This document shows positions 26,810-35,469 of a DNA stretch of 45,440 bases, one piece after another. The notes beneath the pieces were generated by a model. That model was given only the letters and a program-made list of their open reading frames with translations. It was not told the DNA's origin and made no database searches. The stretch's first letter is position 1. Each line of letters starts with the position of its first letter. A program made the position numbers and the translations under genes. This stretch comes from Acinetobacter rudis (GTDB lineage: Bacteria; Pseudomonadota; Gammaproteobacteria; Pseudomonadales; Moraxellaceae), in assembly GCF_000829675.1 (NCBI RefSeq), contig NZ_BBRX01000036.1, forward strand, positions 1-45,440, read 5' to 3'.

Positions 26810-28075
26810 TTAGTGATGACGACTGTTGCTCGTGTCTTCAAAAATTTGGGATAGTGGAATAGACAGGCGAGCATTTAAAAAGTCATCAGACTCTGATAAT
26901 GCTGGGCCAAGGTCTTGTAGCCAAACTTTGTTGACAGCAACCTCAAGTAGATCCTGACGTCGAGGTAGTGGATACGGCAACATATTGTAAAACTGCCAAA
27001 AATCAACTTCGTTTAGATTACGCACAAGTACGAACTGGTCATCACCTGTACATTTTACTAGGTTGTTTTTCACGAGGATATTGATATACGTTGGCCAACG
27101 TCCAATTTCTTCGCGCCCTAAGACTTCAAGGCCTTCAGCATCTGAAACGGCTTCGCCTTTTTTCTGTTTATTGTAAAAGAGTTGCAGTAGGTCCATGAGC
27201 ATAATGACTGGATGGTGATTTGACTCTTTATGCGCATTAAAAGCGGTTAGCGCATAGCTAATCTCAACACCCAATAAAACGATGTTCCAAGATAAAAATA
27301 TCCACAGTAGGAAAATAGGTACAGCGGCAAAAGCACCATAAATAATTTCATAACTGGTGAAGTTGGCCATGACAAAGCCAAATAGACTTTTGAGTAAAAC
27401 GAAAATCGTGGCACTAAATGCCGCGGCGATCATGGCTGCTTTTGCAGGCACAGGGCGATTGGGTATCGTCCAATATAAAATAAAGAATCCGAGTATGGTT
27501 AAAGTAAAGGAAATTAGGCTGAATAAATAAGCACCATCAAGTTGATAGCCTGCAAAGTTACTGCTGAGCACATTCATCGATGCAATGGTTGATGAGATTA
27601 CAAAGGCGCTGCCCAGCAAAATTGGACCCAGTGAAATAATTGTCCAATAACGCATAAACCCGATAATTCCTCCGCGTGTTTCACGTACTCGCCATATTCG
27701 GTTAAATACAGATTCAATGCTCGTTAACATTAAGACTGTAGTTACGAATAAGAATAAGATACCAATAATCGTTAAGTTACTGGATTTAGAGGTAAAGGCA
27801 TTAAGTGCTTTGTCAAAAGCGATCGTGGTTTTAGGCAGAAAGTTACTGTAGATCAGCTGTTGTAATTGTTGTCTTGCTGGTTCTAAGGCATTGATAGAGG
27901 AAATAATAACTAAAAAAACGGTCAGCATTGGCACGACTGCAAAGAGCGTGGTATAGGTAAGAGAGCCTGCCTGTTCTCGGCAGCGATCTGCTTCAAAACG
28001 TTTAATCACAAATAGCATAAATTGAAACCATGTGTGATCGTAAAAAGGAAGTTTCTTAAAATACTTTTCAAACAT
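26810..28075 (-). CDS. YihY/BrkB-family inner-membrane protein
   Basis: The 421-residue protein has about six hydrophobic segments in residues 35-270. It carries the family features REQAGSLTYTTLFAVVPML, FLFVTTVLMLTSIESVFNRIW and FLLWIFLSWNIVLLGVEISY. The C-terminal 130 residues form a soluble domain. This family was once called ribonuclease BN, a name now withdrawn because the RNase activity belongs to another protein. The true function is unknown. The gene is divergent from wrbA across 114 bases containing an unusual inverted repeat. Confidence 0.9.
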   Translation of the reverse strand: MFEKYFKKLPFYDHTWFQFMLFVIKRFEADRCREQAGSLTYTTLFAVVPMLTVFLVIISSINALEPARQQLQQLIYSNFLPKTTIAFDKALNAFTSKSSNLTIIGILFLFVTTVLMLTSIESVFNRIWRVRETRGGIIGFMRYWTIISLGPILLGSAFVISSTIASMNVLSSNFAGYQLDGAYLFSLISFTLTILGFFILYWTIPNRPVPAKAAMIAAAFSATIFVLLKSLFGFVMANFTSYEIIYGAFAAVPIFLLWIFLSWNIVLLGVEISYALTAFNAHKESNHHPVIMLMDLLQLFYNKQKKGEAVSDAEGLEVLGREEIGRWPTYINILVKNNLVKCTGDDQFVLVRNLNEVDFWQFYNMLPYPLPRRQDLLEVAVNKVWLQDLGPALSESDDFLNARLSIPLSQIFEDTSNSRHH

Positions 28076-28138
28076 ATAGATGCCGTCTCATTCTTTTATT
28101 TAAATTCTTACATTATTCAAATGCATAGAGATGTCCCA

Positions 28139-28171
28139 AAAAGAGAAAAATAACGTATAGTTTTCTCTTTT
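28139..28171. promoter_or_regulatory. Perfect 11-base inverted repeat upstream of wrbA
   Basis: AAAAGAGAAAA (28139-28149) and TTTTCTCTTTT (28161-28171) flank an 11-base spacer. The repeat lies 18 bases before the wrbA ATG and in the divergent gap with the YihY gene. It could be an operator or a leader hairpin. Confidence 0.5.
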
Positions 28172-28189
28172 ATCGTAGTCTAGCAAAAT

Positions 28190-28780
28190 ATGCAGCCATA
28201 TATCCTTGTTTTATATTACAGTAAATACGGTTCAGTGAAGAAAATGGCTGAACTGATTGCAAAGGGCATTGAATCTACAGGGTTAAATGTAAAAATTAGA
28301 ACTGTCCCTCAACTTGCTACAGTGGTCACTGAAGCTGCTGCAAGTATTCCAGAAGAGGGGGATTTGTACTGTAGTTTAGAGGATTTAGCCAATTGCTCCG
28401 GACTTGCACTGGGTTCGCCAACACGTTTTGGCAACATGGCAAGTGAAATGAAATATTTTTGGGATCAAACGACAAGTCTATGGCTCAGCGGTGCTCTACA
28501 CGGTAAACCTGCATGTGTATTTACAGCATCAGGTTCAATGCATGGTGGCCAAGAAAGCACCTTACTGACTATGCTGCCGCCATTATTTCATCATGGCATG
28601 ATGATCATGGGCTTGAGTAATGCAGAGCCTGCCTTGTCGAATACGAAAACGGGCGGTACACCATACGGGGCGAGTCATGTGAGCGGTTCTCGACACGATC
28701 AAGCATTGAGTGAAGATGAGCGTATCTTGTGTGAAGCTCAGGGTAAGCGCCTTGCTGAAGTGGTACAACGCTTAGCTTAA
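28190..28780 (+). CDS. wrbA: NAD(P)H:quinone oxidoreductase, WrbA family
   Basis: WrbA is an FMN-binding flavodoxin-like tetramer that reduces quinones by two electrons, protecting against redox cycling. The 196 residues have the FMN phosphate loop YYSKYGSVKKMAE (9-21), the GSPTRFGNMASEMKYFWDQT segment, and FTASGSMHGGQESTLL. The C-terminal GGTPYGASHVSG is also characteristic. Length is normal. No strong ribosome binding site is visible before the ATG at 28190. An OsmC-family gene follows 62 bases downstream, so the two may form a stress-related pair. Confidence 0.95.
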   Translation: MQPYILVLYYSKYGSVKKMAELIAKGIESTGLNVKIRTVPQLATVVTEAAASIPEEGDLYCSLEDLANCSGLALGSPTRFGNMASEMKYFWDQTTSLWLSGALHGKPACVFTASGSMHGGQESTLLTMLPPLFHHGMMIMGLSNAEPALSNTKTGGTPYGASHVSGSRHDQALSEDERILCEAQGKRLAEVVQRLA

Positions 28781-28842
28781 AAATAAGCATATAGCAACAT
28801 GGATGTTTAAGCTTTCAAATTGATAAATCGTTAGAGGGAATC

Positions 28843-29325
28843 ATGACACTACATCATTACGCTGTTCAAGTGAGATGGCAGGGCAACACAGGTACAGGAA
28901 CTTCATCTTATCAGGCTTACCGCCGTGACTTTGATGTAGAGCATCCCAATAAGCCGATTATTTCAGGATCAGCAGATCCAGCCTATTTAGGTGATGCAGC
29001 GCGTTGGAATCCAGAAGAGCTACTTGTTGCAGCTGTTTCTTCTTGTCATAAGCTTTGGTACTTACATTTGTGTGCAGACCACAAGATTTGTGTATTGAGC
29101 TATGTCGATGAAGCACTGGGTGAAATGCAAGATAATGATCCGGTAAAACGTGGACATATTACTCAAGTGACTTTGCAGCCCCATGTGATTATTCAGGATG
29201 CGGAACAATTAGAACTTGCGCAAAGCCTACATGCACTAGCTCATCATGAGTGTATGATCGCCAATTCTGTAAATTTTCCAGTGTACTGTCAGCCGCGGTG
29301 TGAAGCACAGTCTGAACAGAAATGA
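28843..29325 (+). CDS. OsmC-family protein
   Basis: OsmC/Ohr proteins are thiol-dependent peroxidases of organic hydroperoxides. The 160-residue protein has the two expected cysteine sites: Cys in AAVSSCHKLWYLHLCAD and Cys in HHECMIANSVNFPV. It belongs to the OsmC side of the family by its WNPEELLVAAVSSCH motif. Other cysteines are also present (for instance in VYCQPRCEAQ). GAGG precedes the ATG. Proximity to wrbA fits an oxidative-stress function, but no regulator gene is adjacent. Confidence 0.88.
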   Translation: MTLHHYAVQVRWQGNTGTGTSSYQAYRRDFDVEHPNKPIISGSADPAYLGDAARWNPEELLVAAVSSCHKLWYLHLCADHKICVLSYVDEALGEMQDNDPVKRGHITQVTLQPHVIIQDAEQLELAQSLHALAHHECMIANSVNFPVYCQPRCEAQSEQK

Positions 29326-29511
29326 AGTTTAAGCTTGAGCTTCTAACGACCAATTGAGCTAATGCTAAAGTGGTTGGAGTATGTCAAAATTATCTGGTAT
29401 TAGATGAATGATTTGATACTTATATTTGTATACATACAGATAAAGTGGTGAGTATAAAAAATAAACTTATATTGGCTAGATTTATCGAAGATTTTGAGAC
29501 TAGGGTAAAAA

Positions 29512-30186
29512 ATGAAAAAGCTGACAATTGCGTTGTGTGGTAGTGCTGTACTAACTTTAACAGCATGTTCTACAACAGAAACATCAAGAAGCATTCAGGC
29601 ACCACAAGTGACCGCAGCAACTTCTGCTGTGAAATATCAGGGTCCAAAAACACCTGTATCTATCGGTAAATTTGATAACCGTTCAAGCTATATGCGTGGC
29701 ATCTTCTCCGATAATGTTGATCGTTTAGGTGGCCAAGCCAAAACAATTTTAGAGACACATTTACAGCAAACGGGTTATTTCACGGTATTAAATCGTGATA
29801 ATTTGTCTGAATTACAACAAGAAGCAGATTATACCCAAACAAGTCAATCGATTAAAGGCGCACGTTATGTGTTAACGGGTGATGTATCTGAATTCGGTCG
29901 CAAAGAAGTGGGCGATCAACAACTATTTGGGATTTTGGGCCGCGGTAAAGAGCAGGTTGCTTATGCCAAAGTGAATCTGAATATTGTCGATGTAAAAACC
30001 TCAGAAGTTGTCCACTCTGTACAAGGTGCGGGTGAATATGCATTAAGCGCACGTGAAGTATTAGGTTTTGGTTCAACAGCCTCTTATGACTCTACTTTAA
30101 ATGGTAAAGTACTTGATTTAGCTGTACGTGAAGCAGTCAATAATCTTGTTTTAGATCTGCAAACTGGCAAATGGTCATTGAAATAA
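29512..30186 (+). CDS. CsgG/HfaB-like outer-membrane lipoprotein
   Basis: The 224-residue precursor has a lipobox LTAC with Cys19, and Ser at +2 predicts the outer membrane. The body matches the CsgG fold: GKFDNRSSYMRGIFSD, TILETHLQQTGYFTVLNRDNL, GARYVLTGDVSEFGRKEV, and YAKVNLNIVDVKTSEVVHSVQG. CsgG forms a nonameric pore for curli subunits, but no curli genes are nearby, and this protein is shorter than CsgG. It is the first gene of a three-lipoprotein operon. Whether it forms a pore or only a ring scaffold cannot be told from sequence. Confidence 0.88.
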   Translation: MKKLTIALCGSAVLTLTACSTTETSRSIQAPQVTAATSAVKYQGPKTPVSIGKFDNRSSYMRGIFSDNVDRLGGQAKTILETHLQQTGYFTVLNRDNLSELQQEADYTQTSQSIKGARYVLTGDVSEFGRKEVGDQQLFGILGRGKEQVAYAKVNLNIVDVKTSEVVHSVQGAGEYALSAREVLGFGSTASYDSTLNGKVLDLAVREAVNNLVLDLQTGKWSLK

Positions 30187-30202
30187 GGCAGTTTAAAAAA
30201 TA

Positions 30203-30568
30203 ATGAAAAATTTATTTTTGCTACCTCTTATTGGGTTGGCCTTGGTGGGCTGTGTATCAACGCCAAGTGCTTTGTATAGCTGGGGTTCTTATCCTGAGCA
30301 AAGCTATTTAATGTACAGCCAGCCACAGAAGGCATCACCGAGCGCACAAATCCAAAAGCTTGAAGCTGAGGTTGAAAAAAGTAAAGCCAAGAACTTAGCC
30401 GTTCCACCGGGTCTTTATGCTCATTTGGGTTTGATGTACGCAGAAGAAAATAACATGAATCGAGCAGCTGAGTATTTTCAGTTGGAGCGTCAAGTCTATC
30501 CAGAATCTACTGTGTTAATGGATCGTTTATTGAAGCAACTAACGGGCAATAAAGGAGCTGCGAAATGA
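30203..30568 (+). CDS. DUF4810-type lipoprotein
   Basis: The 121-residue precursor has a lipobox ALVGC with Cys17. The mature part has the LYSWGSYPEQSYLMY motif, then a short Lys/Glu-rich coiled-coil-like helix, and a TPR-like segment YAHLGLMYAEENNMNRAAEYFQLERQVYPES. This pattern fits DUF4810, a family that I recall occurring between CsgG-like and GNA1162-like genes. It lies 16 bases after the CsgG-like gene and overlaps the next gene by four bases (ATGA), so translation is coupled. Confidence 0.82.
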   Translation: MKNLFLLPLIGLALVGCVSTPSALYSWGSYPEQSYLMYSQPQKASPSAQIQKLEAEVEKSKAKNLAVPPGLYAHLGLMYAEENNMNRAAEYFQLERQVYPESTVLMDRLLKQLTGNKGAAK

Positions 30569-31242
30569 AATTGAATTTCAAATGCGCAGTATTGTTAACA
30601 GCCGCTTCTTTGTTGGGAGGCTGTGCGACCACAGCAACCACGCAAAAAGATATGTCTGACTTCCGTGCACATATGCCGCGTTCGATCTTGGTTTTACCGC
30701 CTGTAAATGACTCTCTTGATATTAAAGCAGCATATAGTGTGTGGTCAGGAGTTACTGTGCCGATAGCTGAAGCTGGCTATTATGTTTTTCCGATGGCTGT
30801 TGTTGACAGTATGTTTAAGGAAAATGGTGTGCATAGTGGTGCTGAGGCACAAAATATTCCAGCAAAAAAATTGCAGGAAATATTCGGTGCAGATGCTGCG
30901 CTTTATATTCGCATTAAACAATATGGTGCGAGTTATCAAGTTTTACAAAGCGTTTCTACTGTTGCAGCAGAAGCCAAACTCATTGATTTAAAAACAGGTA
31001 CTCTATTGTGGTCGGGGTCTAAATCACTTTCACAATCAAGTAATAATGGCGATAGTGGTTTAATTGGTGCATTGGTTGGTGCAGTGATCGATCAGGTTTC
31101 AAATAGCTTAAGTGATCGTTCATATCCTTTAGCTAATCAAGTGAATATGATGATGTATACACCTACACCATCACGACCTGGTACAGGGCTATTGTATGGT
31201 CCACGCTCACCGCAGTATCAGCAGGACGTACCAACAAAATAA
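30565..31242 (+). CDS. GNA1162/DUF799-type lipoprotein
   Basis: The 225-residue precursor has a lipobox LGGC with Cys20. The mature domain begins FRAHMPRSILVLPPVNDSLDIKA, followed by AGYYVFPMAVVDSMFKENG, and FGADAALYIRIKQYGASYQVL. These features fit the GNA1162/DUF799 family first noted in Neisseria, with a TolB-like N-terminal fold. A Gly/Ser-rich segment near 150-180 and a Pro-rich tail follow. It is the last gene of the CsgG-DUF4810-DUF799 operon, ended by a strong bidirectional hairpin. Confidence 0.85.
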   Translation: MKLNFKCAVLLTAASLLGGCATTATTQKDMSDFRAHMPRSILVLPPVNDSLDIKAAYSVWSGVTVPIAEAGYYVFPMAVVDSMFKENGVHSGAEAQNIPAKKLQEIFGADAALYIRIKQYGASYQVLQSVSTVAAEAKLIDLKTGTLLWSGSKSLSQSSNNGDSGLIGALVGAVIDQVSNSLSDRSYPLANQVNMMMYTPTPSRPGTGLLYGPRSPQYQQDVPTK

Positions 31243-31270
31243 CTTGAGTCATACTTTTTGACTGCGTATT

Positions 31271-31306
31271 AAAAAAGCCTTGATGTTAAGACATCAAGGC
31301 TTTTTT
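31271..31306 (+). terminator. Bidirectional intrinsic terminator
   Basis: A 16-pair perfect stem (31271-31286 with 31291-31306), core AGCCTTGATGT, loop TAAG, T runs on both strands. It separates the lipoprotein operon from the convergent xpt gene. A second inverted repeat (31309-31318, 31327-31336) directly follows. Confidence 0.93.
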
Positions 31307-31308
31307 GT

Positions 31309-31336
31309 GATGATTTACACTTAGGCGTAAATCATC
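31309..31336. repeat. Second inverted repeat beside the terminator
   Basis: GATGATTTAC and GTAAATCATC pair across an eight-base loop just after the xpt stop. It has no T run of its own and may stabilise the 3' end of the xpt transcript. Confidence 0.6.
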
Positions 31337-31351
31337 ATGTGTTTAGACAAC

Positions 31352-31942
<591 letters not shown>

Positions 31943-31989
31943 CTAGAAGTCAGATGCTTTTAGCAAATGCGTATTTTAAAAAGCACCTG

Positions 31990-32031
31990 AAAAAATGCAA
32001 GCTTAATTGAGTTGAATCGCAAAAATTAAGC
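31990..32031 (-). terminator. Weak candidate terminator of the DUF3108 gene
   Basis: GCTTAATT/AATTAAGC arms (32001-32008, 32024-32031) with a 15-base loop are followed on the minus strand by TTGCATTTTTT. The stem is AT-rich, so xpt may be partly read through. Confidence 0.45.
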
Positions 32032-32048
32032 AAGCTTTTTTGAAAATC

Positions 32049-32753
32049 TTATTTTTTATAATTTGTAAGTAACAAACTATAAGAGGTTTTTCCATCTTGG
32101 TGGGTCATTTTTACAGGTAAATAATCCAACTGAGGCGCTAACCAAAAAATAGAGCTCTTGGTTGCATTGTCATGTTTTAATAAGACCTTAATCGTACTGT
32201 AGGTACCATAAGGTGTCGTAACAGACTCGGTTCCTTGCTTAATAAACTGACGCGCATCAGCTGATTTGGCATCGGCAATATAATAAGTTCCTTTAAGACC
32301 ACCGCCTTTGAGGTCTTCACGAACCTGTAATTCAGCATTCAGTTCATCAAGTACACCGGCTCTCCAAGCAAATGAACGTGCTTTATCATCTTTTTGAGTG
32401 CTAATGACTTTGCTGCTTGGGTTAAAGGTGATATTGAGTTTGTTACTATGAACCAATACTTTACTTGTTCGACTAAAACTGCTCGATTGAATTTGTCCAT
32501 TACTTAAACTAAAACGGCTGGTTTCATTGGCTGAAGCCAATGCTGCTGCCTTAGCCGAGAATGAGTATGTCCAGCTATTGCCATTTTGTGCAAGTTGACG
32601 TGTGGCACTACCTACATTTTTTCCATTATATGAAAACTGGTAACTGGCATTAAATGGACTGAGTGCGAAACTACTACTTGATACGCCTCCGAGTAAGACC
32701 AAACTCGTAAGGGCTGTAAGCAAACGTGAAGAGTTTGAAGTAAACAAATTCAT
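32049..32753 (-). CDS. Exported DUF3108-domain protein
   Basis: The 234-residue protein has a signal peptide ending near Ala30 (VSSSSFA/LSPFNA). The mature part begins with the DUF3108 pattern FNASYQFSYNGKNVGSATRQL and is beta-rich, with the conserved YYIADAKSADAR and FWLAPQLDYLPVKMTHQDG segments near the end. The family is periplasmic and of unknown function. It is the last complete gene before xpt on this strand; a weak hairpin lies between them. Confidence 0.88.
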   Translation of the reverse strand: MNLFTSNSSRLLTALTSLVLLGGVSSSSFALSPFNASYQFSYNGKNVGSATRQLAQNGNSWTYSFSAKAAALASANETSRFSLSNGQIQSSSFSRTSKVLVHSNKLNITFNPSSKVISTQKDDKARSFAWRAGVLDELNAELQVREDLKGGGLKGTYYIADAKSADARQFIKQGTESVTTPYGTYSTIKVLLKHDNATKSSIFWLAPQLDYLPVKMTHQDGKTSYSLLLTNYKK

Positions 32754-32874
32754 TATATTGGTCCTCGAAAAGGGTTGTTCTATGACACAGTGTACAGTTC
32801 AATTCTGAGTAAATTCTGAATTTTTTAATGATTATTGTGAATTTTCACATGGTTATAAGTACCAAAACCATGAA

Positions 32875-33549
32875 TTAACCATTCTTTTGTTCAATAGGTG
32901 TAACCAAGGATTCGAGTTCATCTGGGTCAGCATCGGTTTGAATTCGGTCAAGACGACTAAACAAGGCCATTAAATTAATATTACCTTGTACGCGTAACTC
33001 TGTTTCTGCGAGCACAGCATGATTAATACGAACTTTGTTCAATGTATCCAGAATAGCTGGTTTACCTAACCAACGGTTAAGATCTAGATGCAGCAATTCA
33101 TTTTCAACATAGACGATATTGTATTTTGACAATATTTTACCAAGAGGGTCACGTTTAAGAACTTTTTGGTAAAAGAATAACGCTGAATTGACAGCAAGCT
33201 TTAACCATACTTTGGCAAATTTTGAGTCAAGCACTCGAGTCTCACTGATTTGTTCAAAAACAATGAGTTGAACATCTTTATTCATTTTCATTGAGACGAG
33301 TTTTAAATCTACAGATAAACTGGCATAGATCCCAGCAACATCAACTGTAGCGTAAAGTCTTAGCCAATCGTCATGCAAGTCTGCATGTAGATCTTTAAGT
33401 AATCTAACATTATCGGTTACATAGCGTTTAAAAGTCGCATTGAGAAAGACTTGAGATATAGGGAACTCTCTTTCCTCTTCAATGAAATCACCTGCTTTAA
33501 GGCATGCATGTCGTGCTCGATTGGCAAGATTAGACAGCAGTGTCTGCAT
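32875..33549 (-). CDS. Conserved protein of unknown function
   Basis: A 224-residue protein without signal peptide. One moderately hydrophobic helix (WLKLAVNSALFFYQKVL, about residues 114-130) is unlikely to span the membrane alone. The N-terminal half has VYTV-like beta pattern (LRLYATVDVAGIYASLSVDLKLVS) and the C-terminal half is mixed. No catalytic or metal motif is visible. I do not recognise a family. The ATG at 33549 is clear and the frame is uninterrupted. It stands alone between hairpin-rich gaps. Confidence 0.75.
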   Translation of the reverse strand: MQTLLSNLANRARHACLKAGDFIEEEREFPISQVFLNATFKRYVTDNVRLLKDLHADLHDDWLRLYATVDVAGIYASLSVDLKLVSMKMNKDVQLIVFEQISETRVLDSKFAKVWLKLAVNSALFFYQKVLKRDPLGKILSKYNIVYVENELLHLDLNRWLGKPAILDTLNKVRINHAVLAETELRVQGNINLMALFSRLDRIQTDADPDELESLVTPIEQKNG

Positions 33550-33702
33550 AAATTATGTCCCCGATGATGTCATCATAGTGAGCAGCCATCTTAAGGGCTG
33601 AACATGGTTTAAGTTTGACGACGAAATCTAATGAAATCGTAGCAAAAAACTGTTTTATTCAAATTATTCAGTTTGATTTTTTAATTTAAACATAAAGTAG
33701 TA

Positions 33703-33776
33703 TAAAAAATAAGGCCAGAATAGGCCATGATTACTGTCACTCTAGCGCATATTTTAAAGCTGAGTGCAGTAATCAT
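33703..33776 (-). terminator. Hairpin complex downstream of ybeY
   Basis: A 14-pair stem with one bulged base (33727-33741 with 33763-33776) is followed on the minus strand by a small GGCC/GGCC hairpin (33713-33716, 33723-33726) and TTATTTTTT. Together they probably end the miaB-ybeZ-ybeY transcript. Confidence 0.6.
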
Positions 33777-33796
33777 AAGATTTGAATCAGTTGCTG

Positions 33797-34273
33797 TTAT
33801 GAAATATAAGGATTGTCGAAGCCAAGTTTAGCTAATATAGCGATTTCTATTGCTTCCATTTGCTCTGCATCGGCTTCACTGGTTTCGTGGTCATAACCCA
33901 TCAAATGCAAAACACCATGTACAAGCATATGACTAAAATGTTCGATCGGTGTTTTGTTTTGTTCTTGTGCTTCAGTTAAGACAACTGGAATACAAATGAC
34001 TAAATCACCAATGGGTAGGGCATCTAACAGCGCCACAACTTCTTCAGGAATATCGCTTGGAAAAGACAGCACATTGGTTGCCTTGTCTTTTTGGCGATAT
34101 TCTAGATTTAAGCGATGACTTTCATCATGATCTACACAGGCGATACCGATTTCGCAATCTTCATCGACATCAATATAACGTAATGTGGTTTCAATGACTT
34201 TTTTTAAATAAGCACGTTTGAGTGGCAAAGTGGCTGATTCAAACGATTGTTGCAAGCTAAGACTAAGTTTCAA
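33797..34273 (-). CDS. ybeY: Endoribonuclease YbeY, rRNA maturation factor
   Basis: YbeY is a metal-dependent RNase needed for 16S rRNA 3' maturation and ribosome quality control. The 158-residue protein has the zinc-binding motif [11 protein letters not shown] with His119, His123 and His129, and the upstream TNVLSFP segment. The start is TTG at 34273, with AAAAAGG six bases upstream and no in-frame ATG nearby. It follows ybeZ by 73 bases in the order seen in E. coli. The usual next gene, ybeX/corC, is not adjacent here. Confidence 0.95.
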   Translation of the reverse strand: MKLSLSLQQSFESATLPLKRAYLKKVIETTLRYIDVDEDCEIGIACVDHDESHRLNLEYRQKDKATNVLSFPSDIPEEVVALLDALPIGDLVICIPVVLTEAQEQNKTPIEHFSHMLVHGVLHLMGYDHETSEADAEQMEAIEIAILAKLGFDNPYIS

Positions 34274-34346
34274 AATAAACCTTTTTATGTGTGAGGTCGA
34301 ACAGATAAAACGAGGGTCTTGACTGAATTAACCAAGACCCAAGCTG

Positions 34347-35432
34347 TTATTCGACTGCTTGGTGCTGTGCATCTGCAGCATTGTCATTGGCTTGAACTAA
34401 CGCTTCCTGACGTGCTTTACGTTCGGCACGAACTTCAGCTGAAACACGCTGTTGTTCACAATCCCAGCCTTCATAGGCTTCAACGATTTTCTGTACCAAT
34501 TGGTGACGCACCACATCACGCGAATGAAAACGAGTGATGTGAATTTCTTTAATGGATTCAAGTACTCGAAGTGCTTGAGCAAGACCTGATTGTTGTCCAC
34601 GTGGTAAATCAACCTGAGTAATGTCACCAGTAATGACCGCACGTGATCCAAAACCTAAACGGGTTAAGAACATTTTCATTTGTTCAGGTGTGGTATTTTG
34701 CGCTTCATCCAAAATAACAAAAGAATGGTTGAGCGTACGACCACGCATATAGGCGAGTGGAGCAACTTCAATAACTTGACGTTCGATCAATTTAGCCACT
34801 TTTTCAAAACCAAGCATTTCATACAAGGCATCATAAAGTGGGCGTAAATAAGGATCGATTTTTTGTGTGAGATCACCCGGTAAGAAACCGAGTTTCTCTC
34901 CTGCTTCAACAGCAGGGCGAACAAGGAGGATACGCTGGATTTCATTGCGTTCTAGCATATCGACTGCAGCAGCAACTGCGAGGTAGGTTTTACCTGTACC
35001 CGCAGGTCCTATGCCAAAGGAAATGTCACTTTGTAAAATACGCTGTACATAGCGCTTTTGATTTGCGCCGCGTGGATTAATACGGCCTTTACGAGTTTGT
35101 AACCAAACCTCGTCTAGGCCAGTATGTTCTTGATCAGGATCTTGTTGTAACTCACGGTCAGTTTGGCTGCCCTGAATCATCAGGTGCAACGTATCTGCAC
35201 TGATTTGCTGCACATTCTCAGCTTCATCATACAGACGCTGCAACAAGCCTTCTGCTCGCTCAACAGCATCTAACTCACCATCTACATAGAAGAAGTCACC
35301 TCGATGTGAGATTTTGACTTCTAAACGTTGTTCGATTTGTTTCAAGTGACCGTTGTATGCGCCGAGCATACTCTTAATACGTTCCATTGAAACACCTGGG
35401 AAAGCTACCGTACGTCGAATCTCTGCAGTCAA
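34347..35432 (-). CDS. ybeZ: PhoH-like ATPase YbeZ
   Basis: YbeZ is a P-loop NTPase that interacts with YbeY. The 361-residue protein has an N-terminal KH-like region (about 10-75), Walker A GPAGTGKT (142-149), and Walker B FVILDEAQNTT (238-248). The GEKLGFLPGDLTQKIDPYLRPLYDAL segment is diagnostic for PhoH proteins. The start is TTG at 35432, with AAAGGA six bases upstream. It lies 37 bases after miaB, supporting one operon. The Gln/Ala-rich C-terminal tail is variable. Confidence 0.95.
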   Translation of the reverse strand: MTAEIRRTVAFPGVSMERIKSMLGAYNGHLKQIEQRLEVKISHRGDFFYVDGELDAVERAEGLLQRLYDEAENVQQISADTLHLMIQGSQTDRELQQDPDQEHTGLDEVWLQTRKGRINPRGANQKRYVQRILQSDISFGIGPAGTGKTYLAVAAAVDMLERNEIQRILLVRPAVEAGEKLGFLPGDLTQKIDPYLRPLYDALYEMLGFEKVAKLIERQVIEVAPLAYMRGRTLNHSFVILDEAQNTTPEQMKMFLTRLGFGSRAVITGDITQVDLPRGQQSGLAQALRVLESIKEIHITRFHSRDVVRHQLVQKIVEAYEGWDCEQQRVSAEVRAERKARQEALVQANDNAADAQHQAVE

Positions 35433-35469
35433 GGTATATCCTTTTTATTAGTAAAGTTATAGGGCTACA

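Noticed and set aside
26810..28075. Ribonuclease BN
   Set aside because: The YihY family carried this name historically, but the activity belongs to another protein; the membrane topology here fits YihY.
29512..31242. Curli secretion operon
   Set aside because: Only the CsgG-like protein is present; no curlin repeats or CsgE/F-like genes occur, and the partner genes are DUF4810 and GNA1162 types.
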